Positions 1 to 5,177 of a DNA stretch of 5,177 nt are shown here, one piece after another. Numbering within the stretch: the stretch's first letter is position 1; every line of letters begins with the position of its first letter. Under the pieces are notes generated by a model. That model saw nothing but the letters and a program-made list of their open reading frames with translations, made no database searches and had not been told where the DNA came from. The stretch comes from Oscillospiraceae bacterium (GTDB lineage Bacteria > Bacillota > Clostridia > Oscillospirales > Ruminococcaceae), in assembly GCA_009782665.1 (NCBI GenBank), contig WRIP01000108.1:1-5177 (forward strand). The letters are read 5' to 3'. Position numbers and translations under genes: made by a program.

Positions 1-827
1 GACTTCGTGTTTAAATCGGTTTTCGGGGTCAGTGAAAATATTGATATCCTCCAGGCGTTTTTGAGTTCGGTACTCTACGTTCCCGCGCATAAATATGGTT
101 ACCTGACTATTGATGATCCTCATCTGCTAAAAAATTCAGTTGATAGTAAATCCTCTGTCTTGGATGTTAGACTTCATACTCAAAGCGGGACTATTATTCA
201 CATTGAAATACAGCGACAGCTATTTGTAGGTTTTAATGCTCGAACCATATTTGCTCAATCAAAGTTAGTGACCGAGCAACTGAATTCCGGTAGAAAGTGG
301 GAAGAGATTCATCAGGTTAAGACGATACTAATTACCGACGCTTTGTATATATCCTCAAATGATTTATACCATAATCAGTTTCGTTATCGCACCGCTGAAG
401 GCATTGAGCTTTCGGATTTGGTAGAAATCAACTGTCTGGATCTAAGTAAGATTCCTAATGATGATGGTACTCCTTTGTGGTCTTGGATGCGTTACATCGA
501 TTCGAACGAAGAAAGTGTGTTAACTATGCTTGCTACAAAAAGCCCAGAACTGAATAAAGCTGTAGCACTCTTAAGAGAGTTTCTGCCAATAAAGATGTTC
601 GCCTCGAGTATGAACGCCATTTAGTTGCTCAAATGGATTTTAATTCGAGAGTTGCTGAAGCAAATAGAGCATATATCATAGCATTGGCAGAATCAGAAGA
701 GCAACTAGCTGAAAAAGAAGAACAACTGGCTGAAACAAAAGATCTCATGGTTGAGCTAAAAGAACAACTGGCTGAAAAAGATAAGATGATTAAGAGTCTT
801 TTAGAGCATACTGTAGAAAGCGAGTAG
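1..827 (+). pseudogene. Rpn-family PD-(D/E)XK nuclease ('putative transposase'), 5'-truncated by window edge and frameshifted
   Basis: The reading frame enters from the left edge with DFVFKSVFG, the typical N-terminal motif of Rpn/PDDEXK_2 proteins, so only about 10 residues should be missing. A GTG at 7 is internal and not the true start. Catalytic residues are visible: Asp in SVLDVRL (window residue 55) and Glu/Gln in HIEIQ (69 and 71), followed by the family's SKLVTEQL and VKTILITDALY segments. This frame stops at 622-624. The -1 frame is open from 558 to 827 and supplies the expected continuation (NKDVRLEYERHLVAQ from 588), then a coiled-coil tail. One lost base near 585-588 would explain the break. 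I see no canonical slippery heptamer at the junction. Rpn proteins are DNA endonucleases that promote RecA-independent recombination, and some act in phage defence. The catalytic part remains intact, so partial function is possible. Family assignment is confident. Whether it is a real pseudogene, programmed frameshifting or a sequencing error is open. Confidence 0.82.
696..800 (+). repeat. 21-bp tandem repeats encoding a heptad coiled coil
   Basis: Five consecutive 21-bp units start at 696, 717, 738, 759 and 780. They encode the heptads EEQLAEK, EEQLAET, KDLMVEL, KEQLAEK and DKMIKSL. Units 1, 2 and 4 are close copies, and units 2 and 4 share an 18-bp identical stretch (718-735 and 760-777). 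Units 3 and 5 have diverged but keep the register, with hydrophobic residues at positions 4 and 5 of each heptad. The tail would form an amphipathic, highly charged helix suited to oligomerisation. Because units are exact multiples of three bases, copy number can change without breaking the frame. Confidence 0.8.
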
Positions 828-920
828 TTGAGGAAACGGTAATTAAGAAAGTACTCTCCAGCAAAGGATGGATTTCTTAATCCAATTCGCAAACAGTATG
901 TCTGAATAAGAAATAAACAC

Positions 921-947
921 TGGACAATAGACAGTTCACAATATCAT
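921..947 (+). promoter_or_regulatory. Weak candidate sigma-70-type promoter ahead of the oxidoreductase operon
   Basis: TGGACA (921-926) differs from the -35 consensus at one position, and TATCAT (942-947) differs from the -10 consensus at one position. The spacer is only 15 bp, shorter than the preferred 17, which lowers confidence. It lies about 70 bp upstream of the aldo/keto reductase start, in the only gap large enough to hold the promoter of the plus-strand trio. An alternative -10-like TATACT at 974-979 has no good -35 element upstream. Confidence 0.25.
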
Positions 948-970
948 CATCGATATATGAGTAATCCCTC

Positions 971-980
971 GAGTATACTC
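971..980. promoter_or_regulatory. Perfect 10-bp palindrome, possible operator
   Basis: GAGTATACTC is a perfect inverted repeat. It lies 36 bp upstream of the aldo/keto reductase start and downstream of the weak promoter candidate, a position suited to a repressor site. It overlaps a CTCGAG palindrome at 968-973. The symmetry does not extend beyond 10 bp and no second copy was noticed in the window. The operator role is therefore only a suggestion. Confidence 0.2.
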
Positions 981-1016
981 ACAACAATACTAATGAAAGC
1001 ATCGTAGGTTATTGAT

Positions 1017-1916
1017 ATGGAGTTATCGAAAATTCTCGTTGGTAAATCACAACTAAAAGTAACAAAAATAATCCAAGGTTTTGGTAGCTTGGTACATGAA
1101 GAAAACATGGATAGCGGCAAACTCAGCGAATACGTAGAATGTTGTATTTCAGAAGGGATTACTACCTTTGATCTGGCAGCAGTCTACTCTGGCGGAAGAG
1201 CTGAAAGCCTATTAGGTGAGGTTTTTTATTCGCGTCCAGATCTACGTGACGCTGTCACAATACTGACGAAATACGGTATTGAAGGTCGTGGTATCGGATA
1301 TCACTGCTATAACACATCAAAGGAAAGTATCATAAATTCCGCAGAGCGTTCTTTGAAGCGCATGCATATCGATCATATTGATCTGTTCATGATGCATCGG
1401 CCAGATATGCTGATGGACGCCGATGAAGTATCTGAAGCACTGACCAGATTGAAGGACGATGGAAAAGTCAGATACTTCGGAGTATCGAACTTCCTACCTC
1501 ATCAGTTAGATTTATTGAGCTCGCGTCTTTCATTTCCACTAATAGCCAACGAAGTACCCTACAGCTTATTTGATATGACATACTATGAAAATGGTGTGCT
1601 AGATCAATGCCAGCAGCACCATATTACTCCGTTGTACTATGCTCCTTTAGGTGGAGGTCGCTTGTTTGCTCCACGCAACCAAGATGATCTGAGATTACTA
1701 ACTGTTCTTAAGGAGATTTCCTGTGAGCTTGGTGATATCCCAATTGAACAGATTGCACTGGCATGGGTACTAAAACATCCGGCAAAAGGTGCGGCATTAA
1801 TCGGCTGCGGTCGAATTGAATGGATGAAAAACACGGTTGGCGGAGCCTTTCTTGACCTATCGCGTGATCATTGGTTCCGGTTATATACTGCAGCAAAAGG
1901 TCATGAAATACCATAA
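1017..1916 (+). CDS. Aldo/keto reductase, YdhF-like
   Basis: A 299-residue NAD(P)H-dependent reductase of the aldo/keto reductase superfamily, the usual length for a YdhF-type single-domain TIM barrel (about 298). The catalytic tetrad is complete: Asp52 and Tyr57 (FDLAAVY), Lys85 (ILTKYGI) and His127 (FMMHRPD). Further family signatures are MDADEVSEAL at 133-142, GKVRYFGVSN at 149-158, LGGGRLF at 211-217 and the cofactor-side IGCGRIE near 262-268. The C-terminus WFRLYTAAKGHEIP closely resembles that of E. coli YdhF. The ATG at 1017 gives a family-typical N-terminus, and the preceding ribosome-binding site is weak (TAGG at 1005-1008). The enzyme should be cytoplasmic, interconverting carbonyls and alcohols, but its physiological substrate is unknown. 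It is the first gene of a probable three-gene operon and is followed after 41 bp by the SAF-domain oxidoreductase. Family call is strong; substrate is not assignable. Confidence 0.93.
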   Translation: MELSKILVGKSQLKVTKIIQGFGSLVHEENMDSGKLSEYVECCISEGITTFDLAAVYSGGRAESLLGEVFYSRPDLRDAVTILTKYGIEGRGIGYHCYNTSKESIINSAERSLKRMHIDHIDLFMMHRPDMLMDADEVSEALTRLKDDGKVRYFGVSNFLPHQLDLLSSRLSFPLIANEVPYSLFDMTYYENGVLDQCQQHHITPLYYAPLGGGRLFAPRNQDDLRLLTVLKEISCELGDIPIEQIALAWVLKHPAKGAALIGCGRIEWMKNTVGGAFLDLSRDHWFRLYTAAKGHEIP

Positions 1917-1945
1917 ATGCTGTCTATATCACCATATTTTAGATT

Positions 1946-1952
1946 AGGAGAG
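1946..1952 (+). promoter_or_regulatory. Ribosome-binding site of the SAF-domain oxidoreductase
   Basis: AGGAGAG, with its AGGAG core 7 bases before the ATG at 1958, is the best Shine-Dalgarno match on the plus strand of this window. It fixes the start of the downstream gene. It also suggests that this middle gene is translated more strongly than its neighbours, whose sites are weak. Confidence 0.75.
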
Positions 1953-1957
1953 AGATT

Positions 1958-3361
1958 ATGATCTACGAAAATCTGTTTAAAAACACCGACGGTATTGTTC
2001 ATGCAGGTTTAATTGGAGCAGGTAGTTTTGGTTCAACAATTGTGACCCAAGGCAGTACTGTACCCCGCTTGGAGATACGCGTTGTTGCGGAGCTAAACCT
2101 GTCTCGTGCACACGATGCATATATCAATGCAGGTGTTTCCCAAGAGAACATTAAGATCTGTCGAACTCTTGTAGAAGCTAATCAAGCATATGATTCAGGG
2201 TTCCATGTCATAGTAGAGGATGCCTTGCTATTGATGGATATGCCACTTGATGTAATAGCCTGTGAGACTCGTTCTCCTGAATGTGGAGCCGTCTATGCAA
2301 AGGCTACAATTCAAGCCGGTAAACATCTCGTTATGGTTGATAAAGAGGCGGACAGTGTAGTCGGATCTCTTCTGAAAAAGATGGCAGATGACAAGGGGGT
2401 TGTCTACACAACCGATGATGGTGATGAACCAGGATTGCTCATGGGAATGATTGGATGGGCAAGAAGCATGGGCTTCGAGGTGCTCAGTGGTGGCAATACG
2501 CATGAAGCGATGTTCGATCCTCAAGCAAAGACCATCTCCAGTAGAGGAAAGGTCGTACATCTTTCTGATGAAGAGATGAAGTTAATGGAACGGGTAAACA
2601 AAGATAACCTGCGTGAGGTCATTGAAGCTAGAAGAGCGCTTACCTCGGTATTTTTCCTCGACGAAGAGTGTGGAGATCCATACTGTCATATGGCAGTTGC
2701 AGCAAATGGAACCGGATTACTACCCGACAGAAAAACTCCTATACACCCATTGGTCTACTGGGATGAACTACCGAGTGTACTGATTCCTGCTGAAATGGGC
2801 GGAATCAACGACAACACTCGTAGCGTAGTAGACATTCCGACCATAATCCGCAAGAAGGGTGATCCTCCCTATGGAGGTAGCATATTCCTTGTGATACGTT
2901 GTGACAATGCTTACGCAATGGAGAAGATGAGACGAAAAGGTTTCATAACCAACTTCGATACCACGACAGGTGTACTTTACCGACCCTATCATTTGTGCGG
3001 AGCCGAAACCGCTATGTCTATTCTCTGTGCTGGTCTGTTAAATACACCTACCGGTAGCAGTGAGATTCTACCGCTTGTTGATATAATTTGTACCACTCGT
3101 CGCGATATGAAGGCTGGTGAGATGGTAGGACCGTTAGGTGACAGTGGATGGAACCGAGACTTTAAATGCGAACTGGTTGATGGTTTTGCGTTAACCGATA
3201 GCTCCCCTATACCCTTCTATATGCTGGAAGGTAATAAGTTCGCTAAAGACATACCCGAAGGAACCCTCATCACAATGGATATGGTCCAGCCACCCGAGAG
3301 TTCTACCCTTTGGGAGCTGAGATATATGCAGGATAAACTCTTCGCAGATATGCTAAAATGA
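1958..3361 (+). CDS. NAD(P)-dependent oxidoreductase with C-terminal SAF domain (COG4091-type, homoserine dehydrogenase-like)
   Basis: A 467-residue cytoplasmic dehydrogenase. The N-terminal Rossmann fold begins with GLIGAGSFGS (17-26, GxGxxG at 20-25), and the adjacent strand RVVAELNLS (41-49) ends in the expected acidic region. A central part carries VDKEADS (127-133), DDGDEPG (153-159) and ANGTGLLPDR (249-258), all in the style of COG4091 predicted homoserine-dehydrogenase-like proteins. The C-terminal segment from about 374 to 446 (VDIICTTRRDMKAGE to DIPEGTLITMDMV) looks like an SAF fold, also found in sialic acid synthases and altronate dehydratases. The start is fixed by the strong ribosome-binding site at 1946-1952. 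It is not expected to be a true biosynthetic homoserine dehydrogenase, since family members usually sit in sugar, polyol or sugar-acid catabolic clusters. The neighbours here (aldo/keto reductase, RidA) fit such a role. Family is confident; reaction and substrate are unknown. Confidence 0.88.
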   Translation: MIYENLFKNTDGIVHAGLIGAGSFGSTIVTQGSTVPRLEIRVVAELNLSRAHDAYINAGVSQENIKICRTLVEANQAYDSGFHVIVEDALLLMDMPLDVIACETRSPECGAVYAKATIQAGKHLVMVDKEADSVVGSLLKKMADDKGVVYTTDDGDEPGLLMGMIGWARSMGFEVLSGGNTHEAMFDPQAKTISSRGKVVHLSDEEMKLMERVNKDNLREVIEARRALTSVFFLDEECGDPYCHMAVAANGTGLLPDRKTPIHPLVYWDELPSVLIPAEMGGINDNTRSVVDIPTIIRKKGDPPYGGSIFLVIRCDNAYAMEKMRRKGFITNFDTTTGVLYRPYHLCGAETAMSILCAGLLNTPTGSSEILPLVDIICTTRRDMKAGEMVGPLGDSGWNRDFKCELVDGFALTDSSPIPFYMLEGNKFAKDIPEGTLITMDMVQPPESSTLWELRYMQDKLFADMLK

Positions 3362-3428
3362 GGCGAACCGTAAGACTGTTCAAGGTTACTAGTAGAGTTT
3401 AAATAAATAAATGAAAGAAACACATACA

Positions 3429-3803
3429 ATGAAACAATCCATCACAACCGATAGAGCACCTTCTGCCATCGGTCCGTATTCACAGAGCATTAAGGCCAAC
3501 AATATGCTATATATTTCGGGGCAGATACCTATTGATAATACCAATGGTAGTATCCCCGATGATATCAGCGAACAAACTACACAATCGCTCAAGAATGGAG
3601 AGGAAATACTCAAGGCTGCTGGGTTATCGATGTCGAATGTAGTAAAAACCACCGTATTCATGACCGATCTAGCTGACTTTACGGCTATGAATGAGGTTTA
3701 TGCCAGCTTTTTTTCTGAACCTTACCCTGCTCGCTCAACCATTGAGGTTGCTGGATTACCCAGAGGAGCTAAAGTAGAGATAGAAATGATTGCTGTCTTT
3801 TAG
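3429..3803 (+). CDS. ridA: RidA family enamine/imine deaminase (YjgF/YER057c/UK114)
   Basis: A 124-residue protein counted from the ATG at 3429, the standard length for RidA. Family motifs are APSAIGPYSQ (10-19), LYISGQIP (27-34), the active-site PARSTIEVAGLP (100-111, with Arg102 matching the substrate-carboxylate-binding Arg105 of E. coli RidA) and KVEIEMIAV (115-123, with Glu117 near the water-activating position). RidA hydrolyses reactive enamines and imines, such as 2-aminoacrylate, to 2-oxoacids and ammonia, and acts as a cytoplasmic trimer. An in-frame ATG at 3411 would add six residues (MKETHT). I prefer 3429 because family members start MKKxIxT. Neither start has a good ribosome-binding site (GAAAGA at 3413-3418 is the best for 3429). 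It lies 67 bp after the SAF oxidoreductase and just before a strong terminator, as the last gene of the operon. Conserved Arg indicates an active deaminase, but the exact RidA subfamily is not resolved here. Confidence 0.93.
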   Translation: MKQSITTDRAPSAIGPYSQSIKANNMLYISGQIPIDNTNGSIPDDISEQTTQSLKNGEEILKAAGLSMSNVVKTTVFMTDLADFTAMNEVYASFFSEPYPARSTIEVAGLPRGAKVEIEMIAVF

Positions 3804-3831
3804 GTCGGATACTCGCACCGTAATTTATTCT

Positions 3832-3882
3832 AAAAAATATTCAGGAGACAGGTATTAACCTGTCTCCTGAATCTTTCTTATT
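3832..3882. terminator. Bidirectional Rho-independent terminator between convergent operons
   Basis: A perfect 15-bp inverted repeat (3839-3853 and 3858-3872) closes a 4-base loop (3854-3857). On the minus strand the stem is followed by one A and six U residues (from 3837-3832), a good intrinsic terminator for araD. On the plus strand it is followed by CTTTCTTATT, a weaker but adequate U-rich tract for the ridA operon, which runs into the araD stop codon. The stem begins only five bases past the araD stop. Confidence 0.92.
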
Positions 3883-4567
3883 GTCCGTAGTATGCGCCTG
3901 CTCCGTGTTTTCGTAAATAGTGTTTAGCCAGTAGTGTAGGTGATATCTGCCTAATACCCCTATCGATTAGCAGATTATGATATGCCATCATACTAACCTC
4001 TTCGATAATCAATGCATGTTCCACTGCCTCCCGTGGGGTCCTTCCCCAACAAAACGGACCGTGTCCTCTCACTAAAACCGCTGGAACTGCCTCGGGGTCA
4101 ATATCCATAAATGTCTCTGTTATGAGAGTTCCGGTGTTATACTCATAATCGCTAGCGATTTCATCATCGCTCAGATCTCGAGTACAGGGAATTGCCCCAT
4201 AAAAATAGTCAGCATGTGTGGTTCCAAGTGCCATGACATCTAGACCAGCTTGAGCCATTATAGTCGCCCAACGGCTATGTGTGTGCACTACCCCTCCTAT
4301 CTGTTCGAACCTGCGATATAGTTCAAGATGGGTAGCGGTGTCAGATGAAGGTTTCAGACTACCCTCAACAACTTGCCCGGTGTCAACATTAACTAAAACC
4401 ATGTCCTCCGGTTTCATAGTATCATACTCAACCCCGCTGGGTTTTATGACCATGATATTCTCAGCTCGGTCGATCCCGCTAGCATTCCCCCAGGTCAAGG
4501 TCACAAGGTTGTATTTGACGAGGAGTTTGTTAGCTTCAAATACCTGTTGTTTCAATAACTGTAGCAT
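3878..4567 (-). CDS. araD: L-ribulose-5-phosphate 4-epimerase
   Basis: A 229-residue class II aldolase-fold enzyme converting L-ribulose-5-phosphate to D-xylulose-5-phosphate, the last step of L-arabinose catabolism. It is close in sequence and length to E. coli AraD (231 residues). Conserved features are NLVTLTWGNAS (20-30), IKPSGVEY (41-48), KPSSDT with Asp76, the zinc ligands His95 and His97 (VHTHSR) and His169 (VRGHGPF), Asp120 in TTHADYFYG, and the C-terminal KHYLRKHGAGAYYGQ holding the catalytic Tyr227. All active-site residues are present, so it should be functional. The HADYFYG stretch and the complete AraD-type C-terminus argue against related fuculose- or rhamnulose-phosphate aldolases. 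The ATG at 4567 is supported by the AAGGGA ribosome-binding site. It lies 21 bp downstream of araA, so the two are almost certainly co-transcribed, and the transcript ends at the terminator just past its stop codon. Confidence 0.97.
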   Translation of the reverse strand: MLQLLKQQVFEANKLLVKYNLVTLTWGNASGIDRAENIMVIKPSGVEYDTMKPEDMVLVNVDTGQVVEGSLKPSSDTATHLELYRRFEQIGGVVHTHSRWATIMAQAGLDVMALGTTHADYFYGAIPCTRDLSDDEIASDYEYNTGTLITETFMDIDPEAVPAVLVRGHGPFCWGRTPREAVEHALIIEEVSMMAYHNLLIDRGIRQISPTLLAKHYLRKHGAGAYYGQ

Positions 4568-4573
4568 AATACA

Positions 4574-4579
4574 TCCCTT
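4574..4579 (-). promoter_or_regulatory. Ribosome-binding site of araD
   Basis: On the minus strand the sequence reads AAGGGA, six bases before the araD ATG, within the 21-bp gap between the araA stop and the araD start. It supports the chosen start. The overlapping ATG inside GGGATG is in another frame and gives no useful product. Confidence 0.65.
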
Positions 4580-4588
4580 ACACCATTT

Positions 4589-5177
4589 CTAACGAAATCT
4601 ACCAATAGCATTAAGTAGTGTTATCTGATCCTCAAAGGAATTCACCTCGGTGTTTGCGTGTATGTGGACAAATTCTACCCCGAGAATTCGAGCAAAATCT
4701 TTCATCTGTTCGGCAGTAACATCGTAGGAGAGTACCGAATGATGTGCTCCTCCTGCAATAATCCAACACTCGGTGCCTGTAGCGAAGTTAGGTTCTGCTC
4801 TCCACATGACCCGAGCGACCGGCAGATTCGGCATCTCATATATCGGTTTCACACACTCAATATCATGAACAATCATCCTGAACCGATTACCCATATCGAC
4901 TATGGTAGCCAGTATTGCTTTGCCGGCTTTACCTTCGAATACCAATCTAGCAGGTGGTTCCTTTCCGCCTATCGACAGCGAATGTACCTCAACCTTAGGG
5001 GTTGCTGCTGCTATGGTAGGGCAGACCTCAAGCATGTGAGCGCCGAGACTATACTGTTGATTCTCGGTCAGATCATATGTGTAGTCCTCCATAAAGGAGG
5101 TCCCTTTTCCTTTTCCTTCCCCCATAACCTTCATTATGTGGGTAAGTGCAGCTGTCTTCCAGTCACCCTCTCCCCCA
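4589..5177 (-). CDS. araA: L-arabinose isomerase, C-terminal part (5' end outside the window)
   Basis: The frame runs off the right edge and supplies the last 195 residues of a protein normally about 500 long. The Met codon at 5134 is internal, because the upstream codons continue the family sequence (GGEGDWKTAALTHIMKVM). AraA isomerises L-arabinose to L-ribulose using Mn2+ in a cytoplasmic oligomer. All four metal-ligand motifs fall within this fragment: Glu in GEGDWK, Glu in SFMEDYTY, His in GAHMLEVCP and His in GGAHHSV, corresponding to E. coli Glu306, Glu333, His350 and His450. No frameshift or missing key residue is seen. It is upstream of araD on the same transcript with a 21-bp gap. 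The kinase for L-ribulose (AraB or another) must lie elsewhere, possibly beyond the right edge. The alternative of another sugar isomerase is unlikely given the arabinose-type motifs and the araD neighbour. Confidence 0.97.
   Translation of the reverse strand, partial: GGEGDWKTAALTHIMKVMGEGKGKGTSFMEDYTYDLTENQQYSLGAHMLEVCPTIAAATPKVEVHSLSIGGKEPPARLVFEGKAGKAILATIVDMGNRFRMIVHDIECVKPIYEMPNLPVARVMWRAEPNFATGTECWIIAGGAHHSVLSYDVTAEQMKDFARILGVEFVHIHANTEVNSFEDQITLLNAIGRFR

Noticed and set aside
588..600. Programmed -1 frameshift signal in the Rpn gene
   Set aside because: No X XXY YYZ slippery heptamer in the zero frame was found at the junction, and no clear downstream hairpin was noticed. A simple indel is the more economical explanation.
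1..827. Active transposable element around the 'putative transposase' gene
   Set aside because: Rpn proteins carry the transposase label by annotation history. No inverted-repeat ends or target-site duplication are seen on the visible side.
842..881. 9-bp inverted repeat (842-850 and 873-881) after the Rpn gene as a terminator
   Set aside because: The stem is AT-rich, the loop is 22 bases, and no U-tract follows, so termination is not supported.
629..892. 87-residue minus-strand ORF rich in Ser, Cys and Phe
   Set aside because: Its repetitive composition is the mirror image of the 21-bp heptad repeats on the plus strand, so it is a shadow.
2228..2560. 110-residue ORF on the minus strand
   Set aside because: It lies entirely inside the well-supported SAF-domain oxidoreductase, antisense to it, and shows no recognisable motif.
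3389..3661. 90-residue minus-strand ORF with hydrophobic stretches
   Set aside because: It is antisense to ridA, whose family motifs are unmistakable. The hydrophobic look follows from the complementary codons.
4281..4592. 103-residue plus-strand ORF
   Set aside because: It is antisense to araD and the araD-araA junction, with no family features and no ribosome-binding site noted.

Overview
The window looks like ordinary chromosomal DNA from an anaerobic or fermentative bacterium that uses plant sugars. By eye the G+C content is moderate to low; I did not compute it. The Rpn/PD-(D/E)XK 'putative transposase' with a heptad-repeat tail resembles proteins common in spirochaetes (Treponema/Sphaerochaeta type) and some Firmicutes. 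I lean towards a spirochaete, with low confidence, because nothing in the window fixes the taxon.

Layout from left to right. Positions 1-827 (+) hold the 3' part of an Rpn-family PD-(D/E)XK nuclease gene. Its start lies outside the window, and its C-terminal coiled coil sits in a different frame from the catalytic part, so it appears frameshifted. Positions 828-1016 are a short intergenic region with a weak candidate promoter and a perfect 10-bp palindrome. Positions 1017-3803 (+) hold three co-directional genes that probably form one operon: a YdhF-type aldo/keto reductase, a COG4091-type NAD(P)-dependent oxidoreductase with a C-terminal SAF domain, and a RidA-type enamine/imine deaminase. 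A strong bidirectional terminator hairpin follows at 3839-3872. Positions 3878-5177 (-) hold the end of an L-arabinose operon: araD (complete) and, upstream of it in transcription, araA (C-terminal part only, cut by the window edge).

How the genes work together. AraA isomerises L-arabinose to L-ribulose, and AraD epimerises L-ribulose-5-phosphate to D-xylulose-5-phosphate, feeding the pentose phosphate pathway. The intervening kinase (AraB or an equivalent) is not in the window. The plus-strand trio contains two nicotinamide-dependent oxidoreductases and an enamine/imine deaminase. This could be a small catabolic module for a sugar acid, polyol or amino-containing carbonyl compound, but its substrate cannot be read from sequence. 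It points towards the arabinose genes, is insulated from them by the terminator, and need not be functionally linked to them.

No RNA genes, CRISPR arrays, insertion-sequence ends or phage genes were seen. The most notable observations are the AKR/SAF-oxidoreductase/RidA gene trio and the frameshifted Rpn gene with its 21-bp tandem repeats.
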